A model generated the notes under the pieces. That model made no database searches. It was not told where the DNA came from and worked only from the letters and a program-made list of their open reading frames with translations. A program made the position numbers and the translations under genes. Shown here piece by piece: positions 37,095 to 46,164 of a DNA stretch of 64,000 nucleotides (its first letter is position 1; every line of letters starts with the position of its first letter). Origin of the DNA: JAUCQB01 sp964586235 (GTDB lineage Bacteria; Planctomycetota; Phycisphaerae; UBA1845; PWPN01); contig CAZPIO010000004.1 in the NCBI GenBank assembly GCA_964586235.1, forward strand, positions 50,842-114,841, written 5' to 3'.

Positions 37095-39911
37095 TCACCA
37101 TGAACAGGACGGCGCCTGATCCGGGCCGGCCATGCAGGACTGAAACAGGCGCAGATCGTCGATGTCCACCACCAGGTCCAGACTCAAGTCGGCATCTTCG
37201 CAGCCTGGCGCCCTGACATCAGCGCCCGAGAAGCAGGCCTGGAGATGGCCGAAGTCCTCCTGGTCCACGTCGTTGTCCTCGTCAAAATCGGGCGGTACGG
37301 TGACCTTGATGGGAATCCCGTAGATCGGGCTCAGACCCATGTTCCCGGCGGTATCACGCAGCCCAAACCGTACCCTGTTGACTGTGCCCGAGCCCCGACT
37401 GAGCGGTATCGAGTACGCAGCAATCACGCCGCGGTCGTCGCCGAACGCGCCGCTGCACACGACCTGGACCGGACCGCCGCCGTCGCCTTGGCCCGGCGGA
37501 AGGTCGCCCACCGCGGTGTAACGCACATAGTCGAAGTCGATCTCTTGTGTGCCCGCGCTGGCCCCACTGCCGAACAGCACCCGGTTTTGGGTACTGGCGG
37601 TGGCCAACGCACCAGTAAGCACCGGTGTCGGATCCTCATCCACGTAGACCTTAAACTGGTTGCCTTTGGTGGTCACCCGGTAGAGGTGCCATTGCGTCCC
37701 GTCAAGCAGATGGGTCACGCCCAGCTCCATGGCAACCAGGCGATCGGGCATGATCTTGAATTGCTCCCGGTGGGCGCCATCTTCGACGAACAGGTTGCCG
37801 AGCAGGGTCGTGTCGCCGCCGACGGCCGTGCAGCGTGCCCGGGCCAGTACCGTCGTGCCAGTGGAGGCCGACGCGTTCCATGACCGGGCCCATTTGACCT
37901 TAGACCCCGAAGCGGTGCTGGTATCGCTGACGTGCAGAATGCCCGCGCTGACACTGCCCAGGCTCTCATTCCCCTCGGTTACCGACCAGGGCGGCAGCGC
38001 GGCCGAGGGCAGCACGTCCGCCTCATATTGGCCGTCCCACAGCATCCCGCCGCTCTGACTCCAGGTGGTCCCGCCGTCTGTAGACCAGTAGACCGCGGCC
38101 GAGGTTGGATTGATTCCGCTCAGCGATCCTTTTCCTTCGCTGTCTGCCACATGGACCGATAGTGTCGGTGTCTCGGTGCTCAACTGTGCAGGCGGGGCAA
38201 CGACACCGTCGGAGAAGCAGTGAACGAAGTCGAAGGAGATGTCTTGCCGGCAGGCATCCGATCCGCCGCCGAAGCTGATTCGGGCTTGCCCCGTCGGGCT
38301 GGTCATCGGTCCTGTCAGGACCGGTAGGCTAAGCTCATCCACATAGACCTTGAACTGCCCGCCTCCGGTGGTGATGCGATAGGTGTGCCAGGCCGTCCCG
38401 TCCAGCGGACACTCGATGTTAGCCTTGTTCGCCCGAAACCGGTCGGACAGGATCGTGAATTCCTCAATACGCTTGCCATCCTCGACAATGAGATTGACCA
38501 GCGATACGGCAGACCCACCCGCCGGATCATAGGATGGGCAACGAGCCCGAACGAGGACCGTCGTTCCCCGTGAGTAAGTAGCGTCCCAGTTGCGGCGCCA
38601 TCGGATCTGGCTGTCGGTCCCAGTCCCGGTATCGTTGACGCGAAGGGTACCTTCTGTCACCGTTGCCCAGGATTCTGATCCGCTCACCGCCGACCAGGCC
38701 GGCGTAGCTCCCGTCGGCAGCGTATCCCCCTCGTATTGCGTGTCCCACGAGGCTTCGCCCGTCGAGCAGCCGCTCCATCGCTCCGGCCCGACGTTGTCGG
38801 GTTCCTCACTGAGAACCCGCATGGAATAGAGCTTGCCTTTCCAGTAGTTGTTTCCCACGTCCGGATGGCCAGGAGGATGAATATACATCTCCAGGGTGCC
38901 GGTGTACCCGTATATGCCGTTTCCTGTGACCGATACTTCGTATGCAACCAGCGCGTCCGTGCAACTGTCCACGTCGGTACCGGTTACCGGCGTCGGACTG
39001 GCGGGGTTGGCGATGTTCACCGTCCGAACACCCGCGCCGGAGGTGGCCAACAGGGCGTAGTCGCCGAGGAGGTACATGTCGTGGGCTCCGGCCTGATCGT
39101 AGCGGCCTACCTCAACGGGGTTCGCTCGATCGGTGATATCGTAGATAACAAGGCCCGGATCTCCTGCCTGTTGCGGCGACTTCAACTGTCCATACAGGTA
39201 GGCGTAATCCCCGCGCAGGCGGACACCGTTCAGGTTGTAGCTGCGGGGATGATGGAAGCTGCGGATAACCTGAGGAGCCTGCTCGTTGGAGATGTTGGCG
39301 ACCTTGAAATGCTGGTAGTCGGTGAAATACAGGTAGCTTCCTCGCACCGCCATGCCCCTGATATTGGGGTGCGAGCCGGGCAGCAGTGAAATCAGCCTGC
39401 TCCCGGACGGGCTGGTCGAGGCATTGAGAATCCGCACCCCGATGCACTCGGGATGATCGGCGTCGCCGGCGGTCACGTAGGCTCGCTGGCCGGAGGCGAT
39501 GACGTTCCAATAGGCGCTGCAATCATAGAAAGACCACCGCGGCTGGAAGACGCTCGGCTGGGAGATGTCGTAAACCCGCAGCCCGCTGCCCCACGCCGCC
39601 ACGTAGAGGATGTCGTCGCGGGCATCGATGCCGTAGGTCTTGGCGCCGCTGTCGACCCCCGACAGGTACGTCAGGTTGACCGGATCGGTCGCATCCACCG
39701 CAAACAGGCTTGCCGAACCACTCCACGCCTGCGCGGAGGTCGCGTACACGGTGTTCTGCCAGACCACCAGGTTCTGTGAGATGGTGCTGCCGTACGGATA
39801 CAGATCAACGCCGTCCAGCACCGGGTGCTGGGCTTGTGAGACGGCGCCGGCCGCGCCAATGCCCACTACCAGGGCCGACAGTCGTAACCGGGTCCCACCT
39901 CCCACGATCAC
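37095..39911 (-). CDS. Secreted LVIVD-repeat/LamG-like protein with dockerin-like tail
   Basis: 938 residues from a GTG at 39911 with ggagg just upstream; signal peptide about 1-27. Residues 30-360 are LVIVD-type propeller repeats (LVIYDITDRANPVEVG, VRTVNIANPASP), known from many bacterial surface proteins. Two tandem LamG-like domains follow (about 380-590 and 620-800). Both open with W-D-x-Q-Y-E and contain FKVYVDE, and they are clearly duplicates of each other. The tail (875-938) has four cysteines and ends SCSW; its second loop is degraded (SLDLVVDIDD lacks the usual DGD). Probably a binding protein; no catalytic motif was recognised. Confidence 0.88.
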   Translation of the reverse strand: MIVGGGTRLRLSALVVGIGAAGAVSQAQHPVLDGVDLYPYGSTISQNLVVWQNTVYATSAQAWSGSASLFAVDATDPVNLTYLSGVDSGAKTYGIDARDDILYVAAWGSGLRVYDISQPSVFQPRWSFYDCSAYWNVIASGQRAYVTAGDADHPECIGVRILNASTSPSGSRLISLLPGSHPNIRGMAVRGSYLYFTDYQHFKVANISNEQAPQVIRSFHHPRSYNLNGVRLRGDYAYLYGQLKSPQQAGDPGLVIYDITDRANPVEVGRYDQAGAHDMYLLGDYALLATSGAGVRTVNIANPASPTPVTGTDVDSCTDALVAYEVSVTGNGIYGYTGTLEMYIHPPGHPDVGNNYWKGKLYSMRVLSEEPDNVGPERWSGCSTGEASWDTQYEGDTLPTGATPAWSAVSGSESWATVTEGTLRVNDTGTGTDSQIRWRRNWDATYSRGTTVLVRARCPSYDPAGGSAVSLVNLIVEDGKRIEEFTILSDRFRANKANIECPLDGTAWHTYRITTGGGQFKVYVDELSLPVLTGPMTSPTGQARISFGGGSDACRQDISFDFVHCFSDGVVAPPAQLSTETPTLSVHVADSEGKGSLSGINPTSAAVYWSTDGGTTWSQSGGMLWDGQYEADVLPSAALPPWSVTEGNESLGSVSAGILHVSDTSTASGSKVKWARSWNASASTGTTVLARARCTAVGGDTTLLGNLFVEDGAHREQFKIMPDRLVAMELGVTHLLDGTQWHLYRVTTKGNQFKVYVDEDPTPVLTGALATASTQNRVLFGSGASAGTQEIDFDYVRYTAVGDLPPGQGDGGGPVQVVCSGAFGDDRGVIAAYSIPLSRGSGTVNRVRFGLRDTAGNMGLSPIYGIPIKVTVPPDFDEDNDVDQEDFGHLQACFSGADVRAPGCEDADLSLDLVVDIDDLRLFQSCMAGPDQAPSCSW

Positions 39912-40067
39912 TGCCTCCGGATTCTGGTGACGCAGACACCCTGTCTGGACCAGGCCAACGTGTCCAGGAGAGGGCTTCGGATGACCAGACCCTTCCCCCG
40001 AACGCGAGAGGCGAAAAAAGGGGGCGGGCGAGGGGCGGAGGGGTCCCTCGCCGCGCCCTGTCGTATC

Positions 40068-40108
40068 GCCGGTGCGGTGCCGGATTTGTCTGCCGGCGCC
40101 GCACCGGC
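40068..40108 (-). terminator. GC-rich hairpin downstream of the 40166 gene
   Basis: gccggtgcggtgccgg (40068-40083) pairs with gccggcgccgcaccggc (40092-40108) over about 15 positions, with an 8-base loop. It lies just past the stop of the - strand gene. No T-tract was seen. Confidence 0.45.
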
Positions 40109-40165
40109 CGCGGAGTCGGTGGGAATCAGCGGATAGCCTGGTCCGCCTCCCACGAGATCATACCG

Positions 40166-43114
40166 TCAGTTCCCCGTGCACGTCGGGTTCGCCGCGATGC
40201 CCGGCCCGCTCGCACAGAGCTCGAACGCCGTGAGGTCGAACGAACTGATGGCGTTGTCGCTGCCCGGCTGGCCGGTGGCATCCCGGACGTCGAAGCACAC
40301 GCAGTAAGGCGGGTACGTCTCGTCCAGAGTGGCAGTTCCCGTGAAGCACTGCTGGAATACCGCGAAGTCCGCCTGGTCAACGTCGCTGTCTCCATCCGCG
40401 TCGGCAAGCGGCTCGTGGCAAAGTAACCTTGCCTGCTTCTGGCAGACGTAGACCTGAACGTCATCAAACCATACCACGTTCCCGGCTGCGCCGTCGTTCG
40501 CGCTGTGATTGATGTCCACTCGCGTGACGATCTGGCCCGTCCCGACGTCGTGGCTGATGGGGTTCGGGTTCGTCTCCGTGCCAGGGATACGCACGCCGTT
40601 GACGAAGTACGTTGTCTCCATGGCATCAATGTTGACCCAGGCTTCCAGCGTGTCCCAGCCGCCGGTAAGCGTGACCGCCGGTGTGACCGTGCCGCCAATG
40701 CGGCCCTTCGCATTGTTGGACCCGCCGTACCACCAGACCATGACCATCGGCGTCGGGCTCTCGTCGTAGAAGAGGACCGACCAGGCGTTGCTTGCGCCGG
40801 ACAGATCCCCTTTGATCTTGATCTTGACAACGATGATGCGGTCATCCAGTCCGCCGGGGCTCAGCGGGGCAGTCAGCCGGTCACAACCAGGGCAGGCATC
40901 CGGAACATCCATACTCGCGCCGGAATTGGGGCTGCCCCCGCCGGTTATTTTTACCGTCCCGTTGTCCACCACGAGTTCCGGCCCGGTACCACGCCAGCCG
41001 ACCTGGTCAGCCAGCTTGCCGCCGTTGGGAAGCGAGAAGCTGTCAATCAGGCAAGTGTCGCTGACGTTCGTGCCGTCGCCGACGATCATCATCTTCAGCG
41101 ACCGGAGTTGGAAGGTGTTGGGATCACAGCTATCGGTGAACTTCAACTGACCGACGTACTCCCCCGCCGGCAGCGGCGTTCCACCCGGACTCGCCGTCAG
41201 CGTGGCGGTGACCAGATCGCTTGCCTCCAGGGCGAGCGCGCCGGCGGTGTTGTCCAACTCGATCCACGAGTAGTCATTGGCGGTACCGGCGGTGTCCACC
41301 TCGCTCACCGCGAAGGTCAGCGGCGTGGCAGCGATGTTGCGCTCGATGAAGTCCCAGCTTGCACCCGATACGTTGACGTCTAAGCTCGACCCGAGGGGAC
41401 CACCGACCGCGCCGGCGGCGTAGTTACTGTAGTCGACTGTTCGTCCTGCCTCATCGGGCAGAACGGACATCCGGCATACGTCGCAGTCACCGATGACCAG
41501 GATGTCATCCCAGTTCATCGTCATGGTGAGTTGGTCAGCCGCAGCGCGGGCCTGTCTCAGGATGCCGACGGAGCCGATTTTGGCCCCGAACATGCGGGTA
41601 TCATTGATGAATCCGAGGGACACTCCCTTGAAGAAGTACTCACCGGTGGCGTTGACGGTGTCGATGACCACCCTGAGCTCGTCAAAGGTGCCGGTGCCGG
41701 TGAGGGGTTGACTCACGTTCCCGATGGTTCCGAACTGACCGTTGGGGTCGTTGGCCGTCTCATTCCGGGCCCGACAGACGCCAACCTGCCCGTCCCACTC
41801 AACCATGCTAACACCGTCGGTATTGTAGAAGTAGACCTTCCAGATGTTCCCCCCATCTCCCGTCCCTTTCTCCATCCTGACGCTGCAGGTGATCTTGCCG
41901 TTGGCGTCGGGGCCGATCGGCGTTGTCAGAGTCGTGTTGCACTCGTATCGGTTGACGGAATTCACGTCCTTCAGAGAGCTGAGCTTCATGCGACGGTCCA
42001 GCACATCGAGCGCTCCTGTGGTGTCGCCTGCGGGACTGCTGACATTCTTCCAGACGCCGGTGGCAGTCAGCGGCACGTTGGGATAGAGGAAGGTATCCGC
42101 GAAACAGGGCAGCGGCTGGCCCACAGTCAACCGGACAGTCCGCGAGTACGAACGATTGCAGGTGTCGGTGAAGATGATGGCCGCATCATACAGCCCCGCG
42201 GCCAGGCCTGTGGTGTTGAAGCTGGCAACGACCGTGTCGCTTGCGCCGGTGCCCAGCGGGTCGCTGCCGGCCTTGTCCAGCGACACCCATCCGGTCGGCT
42301 GGCCTGCTGAATAAGCCACGGCCACGTCATAGCCGGCGCTGTCTGTGTTGTGGTTGGTGAACGTATAATCGATCGAGCCTGGCGTGACCGCGCCACCTAC
42401 GGTTCCGACCACGTCCTTGGGCAGCCGTGGATCCACGTTGGTGTGGCAGGTGCCCTCGCAGTTTTCCATCCGGATATCGTCGATGATGACCGAATCCGTC
42501 GTTCCGTTGGCGATCGTGTCAATCAGAATACGACCAAGCTTGTCGCCGGTCGCCGCGCCGCTATGGTCCAGGATGCCGATTGATACGCCGTTGACAAAGA
42601 ACTCAGAGGTATCCGTCCAGGTATCGATCCTGACCAGCAGCGTGTCGTAGGCACTCGGACCGGTCAGATTCACGAACGGGGTAAGCCTGCCGGCGGCGCT
42701 GCCGATGCGGCCGCGAACCGCGCCGCCTTGGATGTCCCACCGGGCCAGGCTGGCCGTGGCGGCCGTCTCGAAATCGATGTGGGCGAACAGGCTGCCCGTC
42801 GGAGTTCCCGCCTGCTTGATCTTGAGCGAGACGGCATAGGTCCCGTCCGCACATGCATCGCAGGTCAAGGTTCGATGGACGTCGCCCGCAGTCCCAGCCA
42901 AGAGTTGTACGGCGATATTACCGCCGCCATCATCGTCGACGCAGATTTGCGCACAGGTCGCGGCCCCGCTCCACACATCACCGGAAGCGGCCTGCAGCGT
43001 CTGCCCGGGCGTGTAGGCCTGCATATCCTCAAGCAAACAGACTTCGCCCACGGCCGGCGACCATGTGGCCAGAAACGCCCCAGCCACTGCGATGATCATC
43101 ATTGCACCTCTCAT
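40166..43114 (-). CDS. Secreted multidomain LamG/Ig-like protein with dockerin-like tail
   Basis: 982 residues; ATG at 43114 follows aaggagg by eight bases; signal peptide about 1-23. It alternates LamG-like domains (about 25-235, 335-550 and 680-900, each with an F-F-V/K-N/G-V and a FDD/IDD strand) with Ig/CARDB-like domains (236-330, 551-665) opening with P-x-x-V. The tail (905-982) has one clean EF-type loop (DADGDSDVDQADF) followed by a diverged second half (FDVRD...DLTAFELCASGPG). The same two halves occur in reverse order in the 46165 product, its closest relative here. No catalytic motif. It is likely a large adhesin-like or glycan-binding surface protein. Confidence 0.88.
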   Translation of the reverse strand: MRGAMMIIAVAGAFLATWSPAVGEVCLLEDMQAYTPGQTLQAASGDVWSGAATCAQICVDDDGGGNIAVQLLAGTAGDVHRTLTCDACADGTYAVSLKIKQAGTPTGSLFAHIDFETAATASLARWDIQGGAVRGRIGSAAGRLTPFVNLTGPSAYDTLLVRIDTWTDTSEFFVNGVSIGILDHSGAATGDKLGRILIDTIANGTTDSVIIDDIRMENCEGTCHTNVDPRLPKDVVGTVGGAVTPGSIDYTFTNHNTDSAGYDVAVAYSAGQPTGWVSLDKAGSDPLGTGASDTVVASFNTTGLAAGLYDAAIIFTDTCNRSYSRTVRLTVGQPLPCFADTFLYPNVPLTATGVWKNVSSPAGDTTGALDVLDRRMKLSSLKDVNSVNRYECNTTLTTPIGPDANGKITCSVRMEKGTGDGGNIWKVYFYNTDGVSMVEWDGQVGVCRARNETANDPNGQFGTIGNVSQPLTGTGTFDELRVVIDTVNATGEYFFKGVSLGFINDTRMFGAKIGSVGILRQARAAADQLTMTMNWDDILVIGDCDVCRMSVLPDEAGRTVDYSNYAAGAVGGPLGSSLDVNVSGASWDFIERNIAATPLTFAVSEVDTAGTANDYSWIELDNTAGALALEASDLVTATLTASPGGTPLPAGEYVGQLKFTDSCDPNTFQLRSLKMMIVGDGTNVSDTCLIDSFSLPNGGKLADQVGWRGTGPELVVDNGTVKITGGGSPNSGASMDVPDACPGCDRLTAPLSPGGLDDRIIVVKIKIKGDLSGASNAWSVLFYDESPTPMVMVWWYGGSNNAKGRIGGTVTPAVTLTGGWDTLEAWVNIDAMETTYFVNGVRIPGTETNPNPISHDVGTGQIVTRVDINHSANDGAAGNVVWFDDVQVYVCQKQARLLCHEPLADADGDSDVDQADFAVFQQCFTGTATLDETYPPYCVCFDVRDATGQPGSDNAISSFDLTAFELCASGPGIAANPTCTGN

Positions 43115-43613
43115 CGAACATCCTCCTTCTTTCAGTTTCCATGAACTGGAAAGGACGGACTGACCGCGCAGCTACCGGACACGAGTCGTCGAGCTGTCGC
43201 CGACAGTCTCACCCTCCGATTGGCACTCAAACCTCTTGATCAGCCTGCCGTTATCAGGTCCCCGGTGTGCCCTCCGCGACATCAGGAAACCATCTCTGAT
43301 TGGACGCCTTCGATCGGCTGCTTCTTCTGAACCCTCGTCGCCTCACCGAGACACACTGCACCGCAAACCGTATCTGGGCAGTCGCTTGGACTGTGAGTCC
43401 ATGGCATCGAGGCCGAGCCAGAGACGGCTGGAGACGGCCCCCACAGTCCGACCTCCGGTTACCGGTCATTTTACCACACCCGCGGGTCTCATTGCAAGTG
43501 TTTTATGACGGCGCGATATCCAGACTCTCCCTGTCAACCCGATAACACAAACCTAATCTCTTATGGAGATAAGGCTTACGGTCCTTGTATCCAGCCCAAC
43601 TTGGCGTTCCTTC
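43115..43613. other. Divergent intergenic region
   Basis: Separates the - strand 40166 gene from regulator 2. It holds an inverted repeat CTTAT-GGAG-ATAAG (43560-43573) and, near 43503-43520, a looser operator-like stretch (tatgacggcgcgata). On the - strand a TTGACA lies at about 43535, but no -10 at normal spacing was found. No gene was recognised. Confidence 0.4.
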
Positions 43614-43642
43614 TTGCATTTTCATAACGGCGCTATTATCAT
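43614..43642 (+). promoter_or_regulatory. Promoter of regulator 2 with operator-like spacer, leaderless architecture
   Basis: TTGCAT (43614-43619), a 17-base spacer, then TATCAT (43637-43642). The ATG begins six bases later, so the transcript should start at the start codon. The spacer (43621-43637, read on the - strand) matches the regulator-2 operator in about 11 of 17 positions. The layout is the same as at regulator 1. Confidence 0.5.
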
Positions 43643-43648
43643 GCGAGT

Positions 43649-44809
43649 ATGGCCCTCAAAGAGCGTCCCAACCTTGAAGAGGATAGGCAAACCGGCAGAA
43701 AGCGCCCGCTTTACCGCTCGGTTTCCGACGCCATCCGTCAGCGTCTGGTCGAAGGCCAGTTAACCGCAGGCGCTCGTCTGCCGGCCCTGCGCGAGTTGGC
43801 CTCTGAATTCAGCGTCAGCACTATCACCATCCGCCAGGCGCTGCAAACCCTCGAACGCGAGGGGCGGCTGCACTGCATCCCGGGCGTCGGCGTGTTTGTA
43901 CGGCCGACCATCCCCAGCCGCCGGGCCGCCGAGGTGACCACGATTGCCTTCGCCACTATCGAGATTGAGACCGCCTTTACCAGTCTGATCGCTCGCGGCA
44001 TCGAGGATGCCTGCCAGCAGCACGGCTGGGGAATGCAACTGCTCAATGCCCAGGGCGATGCCCATATCGAGGCTCGAAACCTCTCACGGCTGGCCAAGTC
44101 CGGTGTGAATGGGGCCATTATCCTGCCGGTGTCCGATGCCGAAAACCTCGAGGCCATGGTCCAGCTCAAACTCGGCGGCTTTCCGTTCGTCATGGTGGAC
44201 ATTCAGGTGACCGGATTGAAGATTGACTCGGTGTCCTCCGACCATGAAAAGGGAGCTTATCTCGCAACCCAGTACCTGCTCGACCACGGCCATCGCCGGG
44301 TGACTATGCTCACCCAGGTTCCCAAGATGTCTTCGATCGCCGCCCGTATTCGCGGATACGAACAAGCTCTGGTTGATCGCGGGATCGAACCGCTCAGGGA
44401 TTGGAAGATCTGGATCGATGATGCGATCATGCGCCGCGAGGGCGTGGCCGGCAGGCGGTGGCTGAGCGCCTGTGAGGCGATGCTGTCGGCGCTGCGGAGG
44501 TTGGAGCCGCCGATTGCCGTGCTGGCCCACAACGCCTACAGCGGGTGGGGCGTGTTCGAGGCCTGTCGGCAAGCGGGTGTGAAGATTCCCACTGAGGTGT
44601 CGGTCATCTGCTTCGATGACGCCGAGTTCAATCGCGCGTTTGACCCGCCAATGACGGCCGTGGGGCAGCGAGCCGAGGAAATCGGGCACGCGGCCGTCGA
44701 GGCCCTTGACCGGAGGCTTTCCGCGGGCACCATGGACGACCCGCAACAGATCCTCATCGACGTCGATATCATCGAACGGGGCTCAGTGGCCTCCGTCGAT
44801 AGCCAGTAG
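43649..44809 (+). CDS. GntR/LacI-type transcriptional regulator 2
   Basis: 386 residues. A GntR-type winged helix (about 20-90, with LPALRELASEFSVSTITIRQ) is joined to a LacI/GalR-like effector domain (about 95-375, with SSDHEKGAYLATQYLL). It is clearly paralogous to regulator 1 along its whole length (shared HTH, DHEKxxYLATxYLLxHGHR region and C-terminal FDD). No SD precedes the ATG and a promoter ends six bases before it, so the mRNA is probably leaderless. Palindromic sites of the type TATATCrCCGTGATATA in the neighbourhood, including its own promoter spacer, are the most likely operators. The ligand is presumably a sugar from the local glycan pathway. Confidence 0.93.
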   Translation: MALKERPNLEEDRQTGRKRPLYRSVSDAIRQRLVEGQLTAGARLPALRELASEFSVSTITIRQALQTLEREGRLHCIPGVGVFVRPTIPSRRAAEVTTIAFATIEIETAFTSLIARGIEDACQQHGWGMQLLNAQGDAHIEARNLSRLAKSGVNGAIILPVSDAENLEAMVQLKLGGFPFVMVDIQVTGLKIDSVSSDHEKGAYLATQYLLDHGHRRVTMLTQVPKMSSIAARIRGYEQALVDRGIEPLRDWKIWIDDAIMRREGVAGRRWLSACEAMLSALRRLEPPIAVLAHNAYSGWGVFEACRQAGVKIPTEVSVICFDDAEFNRAFDPPMTAVGQRAEEIGHAAVEALDRRLSAGTMDDPQQILIDVDIIERGSVASVDSQ

Positions 44810-45047
44810 GACCGCCCGCCGAACGCGGGGGCCGGTTCCTGCGGAGACCCCACGGTTGGCCGCGTGAGGCGGTGTCCAAAGGCCGCCAACTGATATCATT
44901 TGATACCCGTAGCAGCATCACCCAGAAGCAGCCGAGTTGTAAGCCATTGTTGCTTAGTGGGATAGCCTCTGTTAAGACCGGCGCACCGACCGCGGCCAAC
45001 GTGAAACACCGTTCTAAAACCCTGTGATGTTTTTCTGCTCTTTTTCG
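44810..45047. other. Intergenic region, no gene recognised
   Basis: No open frame with a domain, no RNA gene and no clear terminator were seen between regulator 2 and the promoter at 45048. Confidence 0.4.
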
Positions 45048-45076
45048 TTGCGTTCCAATACGTGGCGCGGTAGAGT
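45048..45076 (+). promoter_or_regulatory. Candidate promoter of the 45344 PEP-CTERM gene
   Basis: TTGCGT (45048-45053), a 17-base spacer, then TAGAGT (45071-45076). It implies a leader of about 260 bases. No copy of either regulator operator was seen in it. Confidence 0.35.
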
Positions 45077-45343
45077 CAAAGGCAGCAACCCTTGGACCGG
45101 CGGCTCCGGCTCAAGTAGCGAGTGTCGCCGATCCGGGTGGGCCACGTCAGAGTAAGAGCGTTTGGAGGAGGTAAGAGCGTCCGGTGCGTGGTTAGTGTTC
45201 CTGTCCGAGTGCGCCGGCTGAATCCCCTGGGAGAGAGATCACGTTGCCCTGTGCACTCGGCACACCGTGTCGCCCGGCCTGCTATCGCGAGGAAGAAAGG
45301 CGTTTCAAACGAGGGTGAAGACTGTTTTGAAAGGAGGGTCTCT

Positions 45344-46033
45344 ATGATGAGACGAGCGATGGAGATTGGTGTGGTAATGGCCATGCTGGCAACGCCGGCC
45401 ATGGCTGTCTGGGTGGAGGATTTCTCGTATCCGGACGGGTCTCTTGCGGGCAACGTCAATCCCTATGGAGATACCTGGGAGGAATGGGGGGGAGTTGCCG
45501 GTATCAACGTGAGCGGTGGGAGCCTGCACCTCTCCTCCGGCACCGAAGACACTTGGTGCTGGAATACGGGTCCCAATGAATCCGGCAGCGTGGTCACGGT
45601 AACCGTCAACGTCATGAAAGGAACCGTCGGTCCTGACGGCGAGGGTAACTTCTGGTACTTATACCTCGGTGACCAGACGAACACGTACAATATCGGCTAT
45701 TGGTACGGTGGCGCTACCTACGCGCAGTCCAGAATGGGCAACAGCGTAGTCCGAAATGACTTGATCGGCAGCGGCTGGAATCAACTCAAGGCCGAGGTCG
45801 ACTTTGGTGTCCACCAGACGCGATTCTATTTCAATGGGGTATTGAACCACACGATCAACCACAGTGGTTCGCCGACCGCCGTCGGCTTGGTTGAGATCAA
45901 CAGGTATCCCAGAACTCCACCAGATGAGATTCCCGGATGCGATGTTTACTTTGACGACATTGTAATTCCCGAGCCGACCGCGGCGATTCTGCTGACGATC
46001 GCCGGGCTGTTGTTCCTGCGGCCTCGCCGGTGA
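45344..46033 (+). CDS. PEP-CTERM anchored LamG-like protein
   Basis: 229 residues from the ATG at 45344, preceded by gaaaggagggtctct; the longer upstream frame has no signal peptide. Signal peptide MMRRAMEIGVVMAMLATPAMA, a LamG-like sandwich (22-200) with FYFNGVLNHTINHSG and a VYFDDIVI strand, then the PEP-CTERM signal (IPEPTA, hydrophobic segment, RPRR). The signal peptide and the Shine-Dalgarno region are nearly identical to those of the - strand gene at 49434, so the two are recent relatives at the 5' end. The domain matches those in the tail-tagged 40166 and 46165 products. Function unknown; carbohydrate binding is plausible. Confidence 0.9.
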   Translation: MMRRAMEIGVVMAMLATPAMAVWVEDFSYPDGSLAGNVNPYGDTWEEWGGVAGINVSGGSLHLSSGTEDTWCWNTGPNESGSVVTVTVNVMKGTVGPDGEGNFWYLYLGDQTNTYNIGYWYGGATYAQSRMGNSVVRNDLIGSGWNQLKAEVDFGVHQTRFYFNGVLNHTINHSGSPTAVGLVEINRYPRTPPDEIPGCDVYFDDIVIPEPTAAILLTIAGLLFLRPRR

Positions 46034-46076
46034 GCGAGGGCCGGCAATGAATCTGTGGACTAATCCTGATTAGTAA

Positions 46077-46122
46077 GCGAGCCGCAGGCGGGCATGCGAA
46101 AGGCTGCCTGCCTGCGGCTCGC
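46077..46122. terminator. Long GC-rich hairpin between convergent genes
   Basis: GCGAGCCGCAGGC (46077-46089) pairs perfectly with GCCTGCGGCTCGC (46110-46122), 13 bases, with further pairing in the 20-base centre. It is followed on the + strand by aaaacaaa. It sits between the 45344 gene and the convergent 46165 gene and could terminate both. Confidence 0.65.
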
Positions 46123-46164
46123 AAAACAAATCGGCCTATTGCGACCGAGGATCTATAGCTCCGA

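Noticed and set aside
43503..43520. Further copy of the regulator-2 operator (tatgacggcgcgata)
   Set aside because: The half-sites are two bases further apart than in the other copies and no promoter with normal spacing was found; kept only as a note in the intergenic entry.
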